The notes: generated by a model from the sequence alone, not told the origin. A DNA stretch of 64,000 nt from Oceanospirillales bacterium (GCA_018223185.1 JAAEYW010000012.1:1-64000); one strand, 5' to 3'; shown: positions 28,269-37,923, counted from the first letter of the stretch. Numbers and translations are program-made.

Positions 28269-30146
28269 TTACAAGTTTAAGGCTTTATACTGGACTCGCT
28301 TATGCGTAACGCAATGGAAAACGATATAGAGTGTTCCGGCAACAACAGCGGCTATCCACAGTAATGATCCTGTCGAAAAAATCATCGCTGTCGCGCCGGA
28401 TACCAGCATTAATGTGCGTTCGAAAACGTTCATCGGCTTGCTCAGATATCCGGTAAGCCCAATGGCCCAGATAATAGTGGAAAATATTAAGCCAAAACCT
28501 GCAATCAGAATATCAGTAGCCGATCCCTGAAACAGTAGTGCTTTATCACTGACAAAAGCAAATGGGATCAGAAACGCTACTGCACACATCTTAAACGCCA
28601 CGAAACTGGTTTTCATCGCATCGGTCTTAGCTACACCAGCCGCAGCAAATGACGCCAGAGAAACCGGTGGAGTCACCATTGATAAAACACAGAAGTACAT
28701 AACAAAGAAATGTGCCTGAATAGGCTCAAGACCCAGTGTTTTTAGTGCAGGAACGTAAAGGATAGCGCCGATAATATAGGCTGCAACTGTCGGCAATCCC
28801 ATACCCATAATTATGCAACCGATAACGACCAGGATCAGAGAGATCGCATATGAACCATCACCTATAGAGATGAGCCCTGATGCAAATTTCAATGCCAGGT
28901 TTGATTGAATCGCAACCGAGATAACAATGCCTATAGCTGCAATTGGAACTGCAATCACGGCTGCCTGATACCCTGAATCAGTGACCATCTTAGGCAGCAC
29001 AGACAACTTATATCGTGTTTGCTTTGTCAGGAATGGTGCAAATAAGCAGGTCAGCGTAGCCCAAAGCACAGCGACCTGTGCGGAAAGGCCCATGACTAGC
29101 CCTGCGACCAAAACAATTGGAGGTAGCAGCATATGTATGCGTGGCAGAATGGGCGTGACGTCTTTTAAATCCTGATCAGTCAGAGTTCCTGCTCCGGTTT
29201 TCTTTGCATATAGGTGAGAAAAAACAAACAGAGAGAAATAGAAAGCAATGGCTGGGAATATACCCGCTAACGCGACGTCACCATAAGGAATCACCAGCAA
29301 TTCAGCCATTACGAACGCTGCAATACCCATGATTGGAGGCATTAGCTGACCTCCGGTAGAGGCGATTGCTTCGAATGCAGCTGCCATTTCTGCTTTGATA
29401 CCGGTTTTTCTCATTAACGGAATCGTAAAAACGCCGGTTGAGGTCACATTTGCTACAGCGCTTCCGGATATTGTGCCCATCAGGCTGGAACCGATAATAG
29501 CGACCTTAGCTCCACCTCCTACTGACTTTCCAACTAACCTCATGGCAAGGTCGATAAATAGCTGACCACCACCAACCGCACTATATACAACACCGAAAAT
29601 AATGAAGTAGAAGATAAAGTTAACCGATGTTGCTGTAGTAACACCTAAAATCCCACTGGTAGTCATTACCAGTATTTCAGACCACTCTTCTAATGAAATT
29701 TCACCAAAACTAATTCCTCCCGGCAGCATATGTCCGAACAGGCCATACATACCGAAAAGCACAATTACAGCCACCAGAATGTTGCCAACGGTTCGTCTGA
29801 CACCTTCAATCAGTATGATTGTTAAGATAACAGCGATCGCAATGTCATACCATTCAATGGATGATACATTCTCTATGCGGTTGTTTAGTCTGGATATCTC
29901 AACAAAGTAATATGCAGCAACCAGTCCAGCACAAGCGATGAAGATAAAATTCACAATGCGGTTTAACATTGATAACTTACTGAAGGGTATAAACAGAAAA
30001 ACCAACAGTATTGAGATAATTAAGTGAAATGAACGTTCAGCAAGTGGTGACTCTGGATAAAATAGCACCCAATACTGAAAGATGATAAAAACGCTACAGA
30101 TGGCTAGCTTCAGATAGCTTGTTATTGTTGTGACTGCGCTATTCAT
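28269..30146 (-). CDS. TRAP transporter permease, fused DctQ-DctM type
   Basis: 625 residues, almost entirely hydrophobic. The first four helices (about 10-150) correspond to the small DctQ-like subunit and the rest to the 12-helix DctM-like subunit. Family features include GGGAKVAIIGSSLMGTISGS, FEAIASTGGQLMPPIMGIAA and CIIMGMGLPTVAAYIIGAIL. Fused 4TM/12TM permeases of this type pair with TAXI binding proteins and use an ion gradient. It follows the binding-protein gene by 67 bases in the same operon. Confidence 0.93.
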   Translation of the reverse strand: MNSAVTTITSYLKLAICSVFIIFQYWVLFYPESPLAERSFHLIISILLVFLFIPFSKLSMLNRIVNFIFIACAGLVAAYYFVEISRLNNRIENVSSIEWYDIAIAVILTIILIEGVRRTVGNILVAVIVLFGMYGLFGHMLPGGISFGEISLEEWSEILVMTTSGILGVTTATSVNFIFYFIIFGVVYSAVGGGQLFIDLAMRLVGKSVGGGAKVAIIGSSLMGTISGSAVANVTSTGVFTIPLMRKTGIKAEMAAAFEAIASTGGQLMPPIMGIAAFVMAELLVIPYGDVALAGIFPAIAFYFSLFVFSHLYAKKTGAGTLTDQDLKDVTPILPRIHMLLPPIVLVAGLVMGLSAQVAVLWATLTCLFAPFLTKQTRYKLSVLPKMVTDSGYQAAVIAVPIAAIGIVISVAIQSNLALKFASGLISIGDGSYAISLILVVIGCIIMGMGLPTVAAYIIGAILYVPALKTLGLEPIQAHFFVMYFCVLSMVTPPVSLASFAAAGVAKTDAMKTSFVAFKMCAVAFLIPFAFVSDKALLFQGSATDILIAGFGLIFSTIIWAIGLTGYLSKPMNVFERTLMLVSGATAMIFSTGSLLWIAAVVAGTLYIVFHCVTHKRVQYKALNL

Positions 30147-30213
30147 AGATGTTTCCTGAGTTGTTGCTGTAAAGGAAGTCCGGCCTTAATCGAAGGCCGG
30201 ATTATCGAATAGA

Positions 30214-31206
30214 CTATAGAAGTCCGATCTCTTTATAGTAACGAATGGCACCGGGATGGAGTGGAATGCCATTATTTTCAGGTTTGGCTGCGCCTTCTAA
30301 CTTGAAAAATTTCCAGGCAGGAAAATCCTCAGCGAGCTTATCCATATTTTCAATAACCAGCTTAGTAATTTTGTAAGCTGTATCATCAGATAGATCACTG
30401 TTCGCGATAAGATGAGTGCCATAATTGCCTCCGACTACTGGTTCACTCTGGATATCAAACCACTTGGGAATAGTACCTTTCTGAATGGCAACCTTAGCTA
30501 ATCCGGTAAGCCCTTCTTCGGAAATATCAATAAAACGAACATCTCCGGTCAGGGTGATTTCCTGAATAGTGGGATGGCCTCTTAAAATAGTATCAAAGTA
30601 GATATCCGCCCGGCCATCCCTGATCATTGACGCCATCTGTGCTGGTGCAACCTGAATGATGCGACCACCATTCTTCTCGATTTTTTCCCGGCTACTGCCA
30701 TGGGCTTTAAGAATGATATCAACAGCAGGAGGGATGTTAGAGCCCGGTGGTTTCATCAATATGTTGATGGGTTTATCTGACTCGAGAATATCTTTCAGCG
30801 TGGAGAAATGGTTATCCTCCATAAACTTATTTCTAACTATTGCACCAATGTAGACTGGGTTCAGTCCACCAACCAGTGAACGAATGTGACTGGCTTTTTT
30901 GCCATCGTATAACAGCTCTCCATTCATTGCCCATTGAGAGGTGGCTACGTTAGAGATGGCAATCTGGGCTTTGCCCTGTTCCACAACCATAGGGTTAGCT
31001 ACACCGCCTCCCCTGGCAAGAATATCGATATCGATGCCGCTATTGGTTTCTTCCATCATTTTTTTAATAGCCGCAGCACCAACATACCATCCTGATCCCA
31101 CTTTCATTGCACCAATTCGAACAGAGTCCGCACTTGCTGACATGGAGATAACTGTACTGAGTAGCAGTACGGTGGAGGTTCGGATAACTGTATTTATTAT
31201 TTTCAT
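30214..31206 (-). CDS. TAXI-family TRAP transporter solute-binding protein
   Basis: 330 residues from the ATG at 31206, which opens a proper signal peptide (MKIINTVIRTSTVLLLSTVI, cleavage after SASA). The body shows the TAXI pattern: VRIGAMKVGSGWYVGAAAIK, LARGGGVANPMVVEQGKAQI and AISNVATSQWAMNG. It captures the substrate in the periplasm for the adjacent fused permease. The substrate is unknown; the neighbouring aldolase hints at a keto- or sugar-acid. Confidence 0.9.
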   Translation of the reverse strand: MKIINTVIRTSTVLLLSTVISMSASADSVRIGAMKVGSGWYVGAAAIKKMMEETNSGIDIDILARGGGVANPMVVEQGKAQIAISNVATSQWAMNGELLYDGKKASHIRSLVGGLNPVYIGAIVRNKFMEDNHFSTLKDILESDKPINILMKPPGSNIPPAVDIILKAHGSSREKIEKNGGRIIQVAPAQMASMIRDGRADIYFDTILRGHPTIQEITLTGDVRFIDISEEGLTGLAKVAIQKGTIPKWFDIQSEPVVGGNYGTHLIANSDLSDDTAYKITKLVIENMDKLAEDFPAWKFFKLEGAAKPENNGIPLHPGAIRYYKEIGLL

Positions 31207-31293
31207 TTTATACACCGATTTATGAGCCTGGCAGAGGATAATGTCTCCACCAGGCGGCATTAAATACTTAATAGTTAGTATTTCACTCTAACA

Positions 31294-32214
31294 TTAAATT
31301 ATTCCGGCTGAACGTAAAGCATCGGCGATTTCAACTTCAGCGCCTTCTGCTAACGGTAGCAATGGAGAGCGAACATTTGCATTATCCAGAATACCTCTGG
31401 CGACCAGCGCATGTTTCAGAGCAACAGTTCCCTCCATGTGGGAGCCTCGATGGTAAACGCTCTTTGTAACAGGCAATAGTTTATCGTGAATGGCACGGGC
31501 CGCAGGATAATCCTTGGCTTTTCCTGCTTTAATCAATTCAACCAGAAGTTCCGGCGCGACGTTACCATAACCCACTAGCAGGCCATCAACATCAAACATA
31601 GTGTGAAGCAAGTACTCATCATGGCAACTCAGAATCTGCAACTCAGGGTTCTCATGACGGATGACTGGGATTTCAGTATCCCAACGACGCATATTACGTA
31701 CGCCATTCTTCATGGCGAAAACGCCAGGTTGTGCAGCAATTTCAAGCTGGGTTTCCAGGTCATAAGTACATTTAGTTACATCTGGATATTGAAACAAAAT
31801 CAGGGGTAGACCACTTTCCTCATAGACGTTGCGGTACTTATCCTGTGGCGCTCCTTTTTGATAGCCAAACCGCAACCAGCCATGTGACGGATATAGAAGG
31901 CCAGCTGTCGCGCCTGCTTCAACCGCGCGCTTTGCTTCCTCTGCTGCAACTTCAGTACCTTCAAGGGTAATACCGGCAATAATTGGGATTGAACCATTGA
32001 CTGCCTCTGCAAAGCTTTCGATGACTTTCATCTGTTCACTTTGGGAGAGAAAAGTACCTTCACCCGCATGCCCAAGCACCGTCAGACTTTTAACTCCATC
32101 AATACCTGCCAGCCATGCACCCAGCTTTTTACAAGCAGCGTAATCGACTTCTCCATTATTAGTAAAAGGAGTTACCGGTGCTGGATTCAAACCTCTAAGA
32201 TCAATATTAATCAT
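31294..32214 (-). CDS. dihydrodipicolinate synthase / N-acetylneuraminate lyase family aldolase
   Basis: 306 residues, a class I aldolase of the DapA/NanA superfamily. The Schiff-base lysine is Lys169 (GVFAMKNG) and the catalytic tyrosine Tyr143 (LILFQYPDV). The usual GTTGE loop is changed to GHAGEGT (48-54). True DapA would not sit in an uptake operon, so a catabolic lyase or dehydratase acting on a 2-keto acid is more likely. First gene of the operon with the TAXI binding protein and TRAP permease. Confidence 0.85.
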   Translation of the reverse strand: MINIDLRGLNPAPVTPFTNNGEVDYAACKKLGAWLAGIDGVKSLTVLGHAGEGTFLSQSEQMKVIESFAEAVNGSIPIIAGITLEGTEVAAEEAKRAVEAGATAGLLYPSHGWLRFGYQKGAPQDKYRNVYEESGLPLILFQYPDVTKCTYDLETQLEIAAQPGVFAMKNGVRNMRRWDTEIPVIRHENPELQILSCHDEYLLHTMFDVDGLLVGYGNVAPELLVELIKAGKAKDYPAARAIHDKLLPVTKSVYHRGSHMEGTVALKHALVARGILDNANVRSPLLPLAEGAEVEIADALRSAGII

Positions 32215-32505
32215 GTTATTACCTACTTGTGTCGAAGACTTTTTTAAAATTATCTAGTTAGACTGATCGTTCTGCGAAGTAATTAAGCTGGCTCTTTATC
32301 TGTTTTGCTTGATTCTTTACATAACGTAGATTCAGTCTAATAGCGCGACACATATACCGGAATACCTTATTAAGAATTTCAGATATTCACTTTACGTATA
32401 CCTATAAATATTTAATCAGTCTCACGCTGGTGAGTAACCCACCGATGATGGTCTCTTAACCTCTACTTTTGGCTCCTGCTAAAAAGGACAGGGTGACCCT
32501 CACTC
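32215..32505. other. upstream region of aldolase-TRAP operon, no gene
   Basis: About 290 AT-rich bases with many stops in all frames. It presumably carries the operon promoter. Confidence 0.45.
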
Positions 32506-32960
32506 TGAGGAGAAATGACAGAGATAAACGGGCGCAGAGCCAGATACCCAAGCCATCATGGATCAGTACCTTCTCGTTCGTTAGTGAACAGATAAGTACT
32601 GCGAGGACGGTCTGCGCCGAACACCCTTACCACTCGAGCCAGCGCAGTATCGGGTCCAGCACACATATCCAGTCAAAGATGACGGCTCCTTGTCTGTGTG
32701 GACTCTCGATTCGAATCCGGTCAGTGCTGTCGGGCCGACAGGCTGGGGAGACGGGTAATGTCGGTAGCGAGATAAAGACAGGTTGAGCTGACGTCTCTAT
32801 TAGCGTGGCTTTGCGAATCCATTTGTGCACCAGATTGGCGTTGAGGTTATGCTCCAGAGCGATACCAGCAACGGAGGCTGTGGGTTGCTGGCAGGCTTCA
32901 ATAATCTGGGCTTTGAACTCGGGTGAGACACGGCGACGCTTCTGGGGTGTTGGAAACAGA
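32506..32960 (-). pseudogene. IS66-family tnpA/tnpB remnant
   Basis: The minus strand first encodes a TnpA-type HTH protein (RRRVSPEFKAQIIEACQQPT, ASVAGIALEHNLNANLVHKW), then moves by frame changes into TnpB-type sequence: ALARVVRVFGADRPRSTYLF, TNERE, then in another frame VLIHDGLGIWLCAR. The IS66 order tnpA-tnpB is kept, but a deletion and at least two frameshifts have fused and killed them, and tnpC is gone. The apparent N-terminus of the open frame (33055 onward) is only the neighbouring repeat cluster. Confidence 0.85.
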
Positions 32961-33007
32961 AAGTACCATTTAGATCTAATCTCGCAAACATGGGCTATTG
33001 ACCAAGA

Positions 33008-33047
33008 GTTTCCAACTTGAATAGCGTGATTTCCAACTTCAATAGTC
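33008..33047 (-). repeat. right-edge cluster of GTTGGAAA repeats
   Basis: Read on the minus strand: GACTATTGAAGTTGGAAAT (33047-33029) and GCTATTCAAGTTGGAAAC (33025-33008). These match the copies at 14798-14856 almost exactly but in inverted orientation, so both clusters point into the 18 kb accessory region. Confidence 0.8.
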
Positions 33048-33081
33048 GTTATCATTGATCTCGGGTTAAGCTAAATACGAT

Positions 33082-33110
33082 AAAGGCCGCACACTAAGCG
33101 GCCTTTTTGT
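33082..33110. terminator. rho-independent terminator at the right edge of the accessory region
   Basis: A 9-base stem AAAGGCCGC/GCGGCCTTT with a seven-base loop, followed by TTG T on the plus strand. No plus-strand gene lies close upstream now, so it may have been the original gcvP terminator before insertion of the accessory DNA. Confidence 0.8.
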
Positions 33111-33509
33111 TATACCAAAAGGCAATGTATCGCCGCTCCTATGCATAGAAACGCAAACCATATGATTACTGTCTATCAACCATTAAGCCTGGACTTGATC
33201 ATATGAAAAACGGGCACAAAGCCCGTTTTATGTGAACTCGATCACAGATATCTGTGATCATAATTATCTGCACAAAGCAGAAGGAACCACCGAACTATCT
33301 GTACTGGTTCAAACCTGACCTTAGAGACACTCTCCGCGGTACAGTCATCAGCAGAACTTCAGGTTGGATCTCATTAGCTTCAGCAAACAGCACAAAGCCG
33401 CCACTGAAGGCTGTCAGACTTGATTAATGTTATTGTTTTTTTCTTATTTGTCTGTAACTTATAACGTCATAACAGGGGAAATTGTTGTCTTGCTCACTGG
33501 ATACGCTTA
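33111..33509. other. intergenic region with hairpin and palindrome
   Basis: No gene seen. It contains a second terminator-like hairpin AAAACGGGC/GCCCGTTTT at 33207-33229 and the 20-base palindrome at 33240-33259. The promoter of the downstream GGDEF-EAL gene should lie in the right part. Confidence 0.55.
33240..33259. promoter_or_regulatory. perfect 20-base palindrome GATCACAGATATCTGTGATC
   Basis: A perfect dyad of 10+10 bases. The half-sites TCACA ... TGTGA are in the opposite order to a CRP/Vfr site, so it is not a standard CRP operator. It lies about 250 bases upstream of the CHASE-GGDEF-EAL gene. Confidence 0.45.
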
Positions 33510-35684
33510 GTGCATAGAATAAGTATTATTTGTACGCTCGTCTTTCTGCTTTTTTCGGGAATTGGGGCTTACTGGACGCATCTTGGACAAGTGCTCTACA
33601 CAAATGAGCAGCGCTTTTTCATGAGTGAATTAGTCAATGCACAATCCTCCGCAATTGAACGCCGCTTATCCAGATCACTTTCCGCTACCCGTATACTAGC
33701 TCAGGGGGTACGCGAGAATAATGGGCTGATTAATAACTTTGAAGACTACGCTGAGGCGGTGCTGAAATCTGTTGGCGGGATTTCAAACCTGCAACTGGCC
33801 CCCGACGGCATCATCCGTTTCATTCACCCTCTGAAAGGGAACGAAAATGCATTAGGCCATAATATTCTTCAAGATGATCGTCGTCGGAAGGAAGCCTTGC
33901 TGGCTGTCAAAGAGCATCGCCTGACGCTGGCAGGACCCTTTGAGTTGATTCAGGGGGGGGTGGCGGTTATTGGCCGGAATCCTGTTTATTTACCGACCCC
34001 ACAAGGTGAACAGTTTTGGGGATTTGCCTCTGCCCTTATCTTTCTTGAAGACCTCCTCAAAGCCACTGAGTTGAATTCGCTGGAGGGTAGAGGCTATAGC
34101 TATCAGCTGCACCGCCTACACCCTGATACAGGCGTAAACGAAGTTTTTGCCAGCTCGGCCAGCCCACTAACCGCAGATAGCTATTCAGTTTCGATCCAGG
34201 TGCCTAACGCAACATGGAATCTGGTTGTAAGTCGTTCTGAGCCTACTCCAAAATGGCGCTCAACGACCGGGTATATTGTCAGTGCTCTGGCCGGTCTTCT
34301 GGCGGTCTGGATCGTTTACTACATACTCCAGCAACCCGAGAAACTACGACGAACCGTCATTGAAAAAACCCGGGAGCTAGAGTATCACGCCAACAATGAC
34401 GCCCTTACCGGGCTGGCAAACAGACGCTTTTTAAGCGAGCAGCTCGATCGTGTTCTTCGTGAACATCCTCGCTATAGCCATCCCGCAGTTTTAATGTATA
34501 TGGATCTGGATGACTTCAAGCGGGTGAATGATTCGATGGGACATGCCGCCGGAGACAGTCTATTGCAACAAATTGCCGACCGTTTGAAAAGGTCGGTTAG
34601 AGACAGCGATTTAGTCACCCGGCTTGGAGGCGATGAGTTCGGAGTTTTGTTGTTGGACTCTGAATCAGTCAGAGATGTGAGCAGGATTGCCGAAAAGATT
34701 ATCGATACAGTTGAGCAACCTGTAAAGCTGGGCAATAAGTCGTTTGTTGTATCGACCTCCATCGGAATCACTATGATCCCCACTGACGGACAGGATAACG
34801 CCACCATACTCAAGAATGCGGACTTAGCCATGTACTCGGCGAAAAAGTCCGGCAAGCGGAACTTCTGCTTCTATAATCAATCGCTCCAGGCCGCAGCTAT
34901 AGCAAAGCAGGAATTAGAAGATGACCTTTCCCTTGCGATTGACGAAAAACAGTTTGTATTACACTACCAGCCAATCGTTTCTCTATCGACTGGGGAATTG
35001 GAGAGTTGTGAAGCCTTGATACGCTGGCAACATCCCCAAAAGGGGCTGTTATATCCCGATAAATTCATTAGCGCAGCTGAGGAAACAGGAAAGATAATTG
35101 ATATTGGCTACTGGGTCATTCAAACAGTATGCAACCAAATTAAGTGGACTGAATCAGGCTCGAAAACACTGCATCGATTTTCGATCAATTTATCACCTAA
35201 GCAGTTTAAGGATCCCCTGCTCATTGAAAAAATCCGGACAATTATTCAGTCTACAGATATAGACGCAAGATTATTAGAACTTGAAGTGACTGAGTCATGC
35301 GTTATGGAAGACGTTGATGCTGCAATCGATATGCTCGCTAAGCTCAAGGAACTGGGTATTACGATCGCCCTGGATGACTTTGGTACTGGCTACTCATCCC
35401 TTTCCCTACTAAAACGCCTGCCGGTAGATCGCTTGAAGATTGATCAGAGCTTTGCCCGCGATCTGGAAACAGACAGTGATGATCAGAAAATAGTGGAAGG
35501 GTTAATTTCGATGGCCCACAAACTCGAGCTACGTGTTGTAGCTGAAGGTATTGAAACCGAGGATCAGCTAAAATTTCTCAAGAGTTATCAATGTGATTTT
35601 GGACAAGGGTATTTATTCAGCAAACCTGCACCGATCGACCAACTCCAACAGGTTTGCAGTCAGGAGATCCATTCCTTATCCTGA
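33510..35684 (+). CDS. CHASE-GGDEF-EAL membrane protein
   Basis: 724 residues starting at GTG 33510. The N-terminal helix (6-22) and a second helix (about 252-270) enclose a CHASE-type periplasmic sensor, with GGISNLQLAPDGIIRFIHPL and NALGHNIL typical of that domain. The GGDEF domain is intact (RLGGDEF, 373-377), as is the EAL domain (EALIRW, 501-503; LDDFGTGYSSLSLLKRLPVD; AEGIETEDQ). Dual diguanylate cyclase / phosphodiesterase, direction of activity unknown. The closest operon downstream is the giant surface-protein locus. Confidence 0.93.
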   Translation: MHRISIICTLVFLLFSGIGAYWTHLGQVLYTNEQRFFMSELVNAQSSAIERRLSRSLSATRILAQGVRENNGLINNFEDYAEAVLKSVGGISNLQLAPDGIIRFIHPLKGNENALGHNILQDDRRRKEALLAVKEHRLTLAGPFELIQGGVAVIGRNPVYLPTPQGEQFWGFASALIFLEDLLKATELNSLEGRGYSYQLHRLHPDTGVNEVFASSASPLTADSYSVSIQVPNATWNLVVSRSEPTPKWRSTTGYIVSALAGLLAVWIVYYILQQPEKLRRTVIEKTRELEYHANNDALTGLANRRFLSEQLDRVLREHPRYSHPAVLMYMDLDDFKRVNDSMGHAAGDSLLQQIADRLKRSVRDSDLVTRLGGDEFGVLLLDSESVRDVSRIAEKIIDTVEQPVKLGNKSFVVSTSIGITMIPTDGQDNATILKNADLAMYSAKKSGKRNFCFYNQSLQAAAIAKQELEDDLSLAIDEKQFVLHYQPIVSLSTGELESCEALIRWQHPQKGLLYPDKFISAAEETGKIIDIGYWVIQTVCNQIKWTESGSKTLHRFSINLSPKQFKDPLLIEKIRTIIQSTDIDARLLELEVTESCVMEDVDAAIDMLAKLKELGITIALDDFGTGYSSLSLLKRLPVDRLKIDQSFARDLETDSDDQKIVEGLISMAHKLELRVVAEGIETEDQLKFLKSYQCDFGQGYLFSKPAPIDQLQQVCSQEIHSLS

Positions 35685-35899
35685 GCGCACGATGTAAACG
35701 CAATCATCTGTCTTTTTTCTTTCAGTAGAGAGATTGGTGTTGGTTATGAGACGGCTTTGAGGGCATAGCCCAGTTTTATGGACACTTCTGCAATTAATGC
35801 AGGCGTTCTGAATCGAGCGGCCTTTTTGTTTCTGGACTATCAGCCCCTGGCGTCATCTTGCAAACCTCCTTTTACAAACCACACCAGACAGACAGTGAA

Positions 35900-36823
35900 T
35901 CAGGTCAACGGCAGCCAGCTAAAAAGCATATCGAGAAAGTCATGAAGCCAGCCACTATGCTCGGTTACACCATCCATATTCAGAAAACCAAATAAAACCA
36001 ATAAAGGAACAGGTGAAGTTGCAATGGCCGTCATCAGCAGGAAATAAGGCCAATAAATTAATCGTTTGCTCATTCCTGCCAATAAAGAAAGACCTCCCCC
36101 CCCTCCAACCACGCTATTACCAGGAAAGTTCAAACATATCGCAAGCGTGACATAGCGGCTTCGCAGCAGTAATCCTCCCAGACGGCATAACCAGTTTTGC
36201 CCATTCACCAGTCGCTCTAACAGATCATCAAAATCTTCCGGATGGTGCTGTAAACCAAGCTTTTCTGACCACGTTTGTATCAGCGAAGCGGGTAACAACC
36301 GTCCCACGCCAAAGGCAAGATTAAGCCCGATCAGAGTTCCTCCATAGGCGACCAATACCCCCGGCACACCAAAGACCGCCATAATCAACAGCCCAATTTC
36401 TACTCCCGCCACAAACGGCATTGCCAGAAACAGCGCATATATGCAGGTCAAAAGGATAAATCCAGTGAGTCCCATCATATCCTGTAACTGATTGAGCACC
36501 ACTGCGGTATTGCTTTCACCTAAATGGGTCACCCCGTGACCGATAACTATCAACACAGACCAGACCAGGATGGTCAGACTACCTCTCCAGTTCAGTTTAC
36601 CAATCTGCGGCAGACTCCAGATAGTTAAGTAGATCAGGAGGCTTAATCCTCCTGCTGCGGCCAGAAGTTTTACAACAGGATAAACCAAAAGTTGTGACAC
36701 AACCTGAGCATTTGTGTGCAGGGCGTGATGAGCGAGAACCACCGCAAAAAGCCAGACGAAAAGAGTCAGCAGTATACGCGCACCTGATATGAGTTTAGTT
36801 TGGCTCACTGCGCTATACCCCAC
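35900..36823 (-). CDS. VTT/DedA-like integral membrane protein
   Basis: 307 residues, about seven hydrophobic segments. The pattern MPFVAGVEIGLLIMAVFGVP then GLNLAFGVGRLLP and, after a loop, LNFPGNSVVGGGGGLSLLAG with MSKRL recalls the VTT (SNARE-associated/DedA) core of re-entrant helices with an essential acidic residue and a conserved Arg-containing loop. The family assignment is by pattern only. It has no close partner. Confidence 0.55.
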   Translation of the reverse strand: MGYSAVSQTKLISGARILLTLFVWLFAVVLAHHALHTNAQVVSQLLVYPVVKLLAAAGGLSLLIYLTIWSLPQIGKLNWRGSLTILVWSVLIVIGHGVTHLGESNTAVVLNQLQDMMGLTGFILLTCIYALFLAMPFVAGVEIGLLIMAVFGVPGVLVAYGGTLIGLNLAFGVGRLLPASLIQTWSEKLGLQHHPEDFDDLLERLVNGQNWLCRLGGLLLRSRYVTLAICLNFPGNSVVGGGGGLSLLAGMSKRLIYWPYFLLMTAIATSPVPLLVLFGFLNMDGVTEHSGWLHDFLDMLFSWLPLT

Positions 36824-37510
36824 TCTTGCTTATTGAATAATCGGTAAAGCAATAGCGCCAGCATAGTGCTGACACGCTCATGTAAATCAAAGGCCGGCAT
36901 AGGGAGTTCCTGTTTCGCCAGAGCCACTCAATCCCGAACACGATTTTTCGCCCCAATAACCAATGGCAGGTGATATTTCAGACGTTAACAGCGCTTTAGC
37001 ATGTGCTGTCCTGAAGATATCGATAAAAAGATGAGGGAGCTGCAGCAGCACTGTAAACAGGTGAGCCATCAAAGCTGAGGTCGGTAAAAAACCAGTCGAC
37101 GGTTTCATAGATGTTCACCTCCATGGCAACGAGGTGTTGCGCTTCATAAAACCATAGCAGCACATGTTCACACTCACACTAAAATTTATCAGTTCAACCC
37201 TTGATACGATGATAAAAGCGGTCTCGGGACGTAATGCCTGGAAGCATGTTGCCGATGACTAAATCGCGTTAATTTCAATCCGATCAGGGTCGAACCTGAA
37301 CATTAGAATTCAATCACAGTTAGGGTAAATTACTTTGAATGAGTATTTGATTATCAATCACTTTCCTTACCTTTATGCCCGTTAAAAACGTCATCCAGTT
37401 CTGAAACCTTCGTACACTTTTAATACTCTCATCGACATACTTTGGTATCTCAGCTCTTTCTCTTATTCTGCGCCTGCTCTATATATGAAATAAAAAAAGA
37501 GGAGAGAACC
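36824..37510. other. intergenic region, no supported gene
   Basis: 687 bases. A 73-residue frame on the minus strand (37108-36887) has a short hydrophobic start, but no ribosome site or family. The rest has dense stops. The HlyU-family gene's promoter and its GAGGAGAG ribosome site lie at the right end. Confidence 0.5.
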
Positions 37511-37768
37511 ATGTCCCTGCTATCAGCGTTGAAGTCACTTTTTGCCCCCCTGCCTGAGGGTGCGATCCGTTATAAAGGCTATACCATTTTAGCGACCCCG
37601 GAAGAGGATGGCGGGGTATTCCGGCTGAGTGGAGTAATCACCAAAAGAAATCGCCAGAAAAAGTTCACGCTGGTTGACCAGGTCAGCGACAAGGAGCTTT
37701 CCGTCAAACGCTGGCAAGCGTATGCAAAGACCTTTATTGATCAGAAAAACCTGAATCCCCTGACCTGA
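37511..37768 (+). CDS. HlyU-family transcriptional regulator-like protein
   Basis: 85 residues from the ATG at 37511, chosen because GAGGAGAG stands just before it. The body EGAIRYKGYTILATPEEDGG, FRLSGVITK and QAYAKTFIDQKNLNPL follows the HlyU fold (COG5453: YKGF.I.P.P...G..F.V.G.I.K). This HlyU family is unrelated to ArsR-type Vibrio HlyU, and its role is unclear. Confidence 0.8.
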   Translation: MSLLSALKSLFAPLPEGAIRYKGYTILATPEEDGGVFRLSGVITKRNRQKKFTLVDQVSDKELSVKRWQAYAKTFIDQKNLNPLT

Positions 37769-37774
37769 AAACAC

Positions 37775-37804
37775 AAAAGGCCCTTAAGTGAGTAAGGGCC
37801 TTTT
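37775..37804 (+). terminator. rho-independent terminator of the HlyU-family gene
   Basis: A 12-base stem AAAAGGCCCTTA/TAAGGGCCTTTT with a six-base loop. The A and T ends make it usable in both directions. Confidence 0.92.
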
Positions 37805-37875
37805 GCTAAGTAAATCCGTTAATAGCGCTATTATCAGCGGCCTGCCTGTGTCTGTTAAGACCTGACTGATCCAGA

Positions 37876-37923
37876 CGGGAGATGTCCGAAAGCCTCCCGA
37901 CCGGATGGGCGTAAGCTTATCCG
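37876..37923. other. two adjacent hairpins in the gap before the surface-protein operon end
   Basis: CGGGAG/CTCCCG (37876-37881 with 37894-37899) and CGGAT/ATCCG (37902-37906 with 37919-37923) lie side by side in a 284-base gap with no gene. They could be part of a structured RNA or the 3' untranslated region of the minus-strand operon. No known riboswitch matches. Confidence 0.4.

Noticed and set aside
36887-37108. 73-codon minus-strand frame after the VTT-like gene
   Set aside because: No ribosome site or homology; the flanking sequence is stop-rich.
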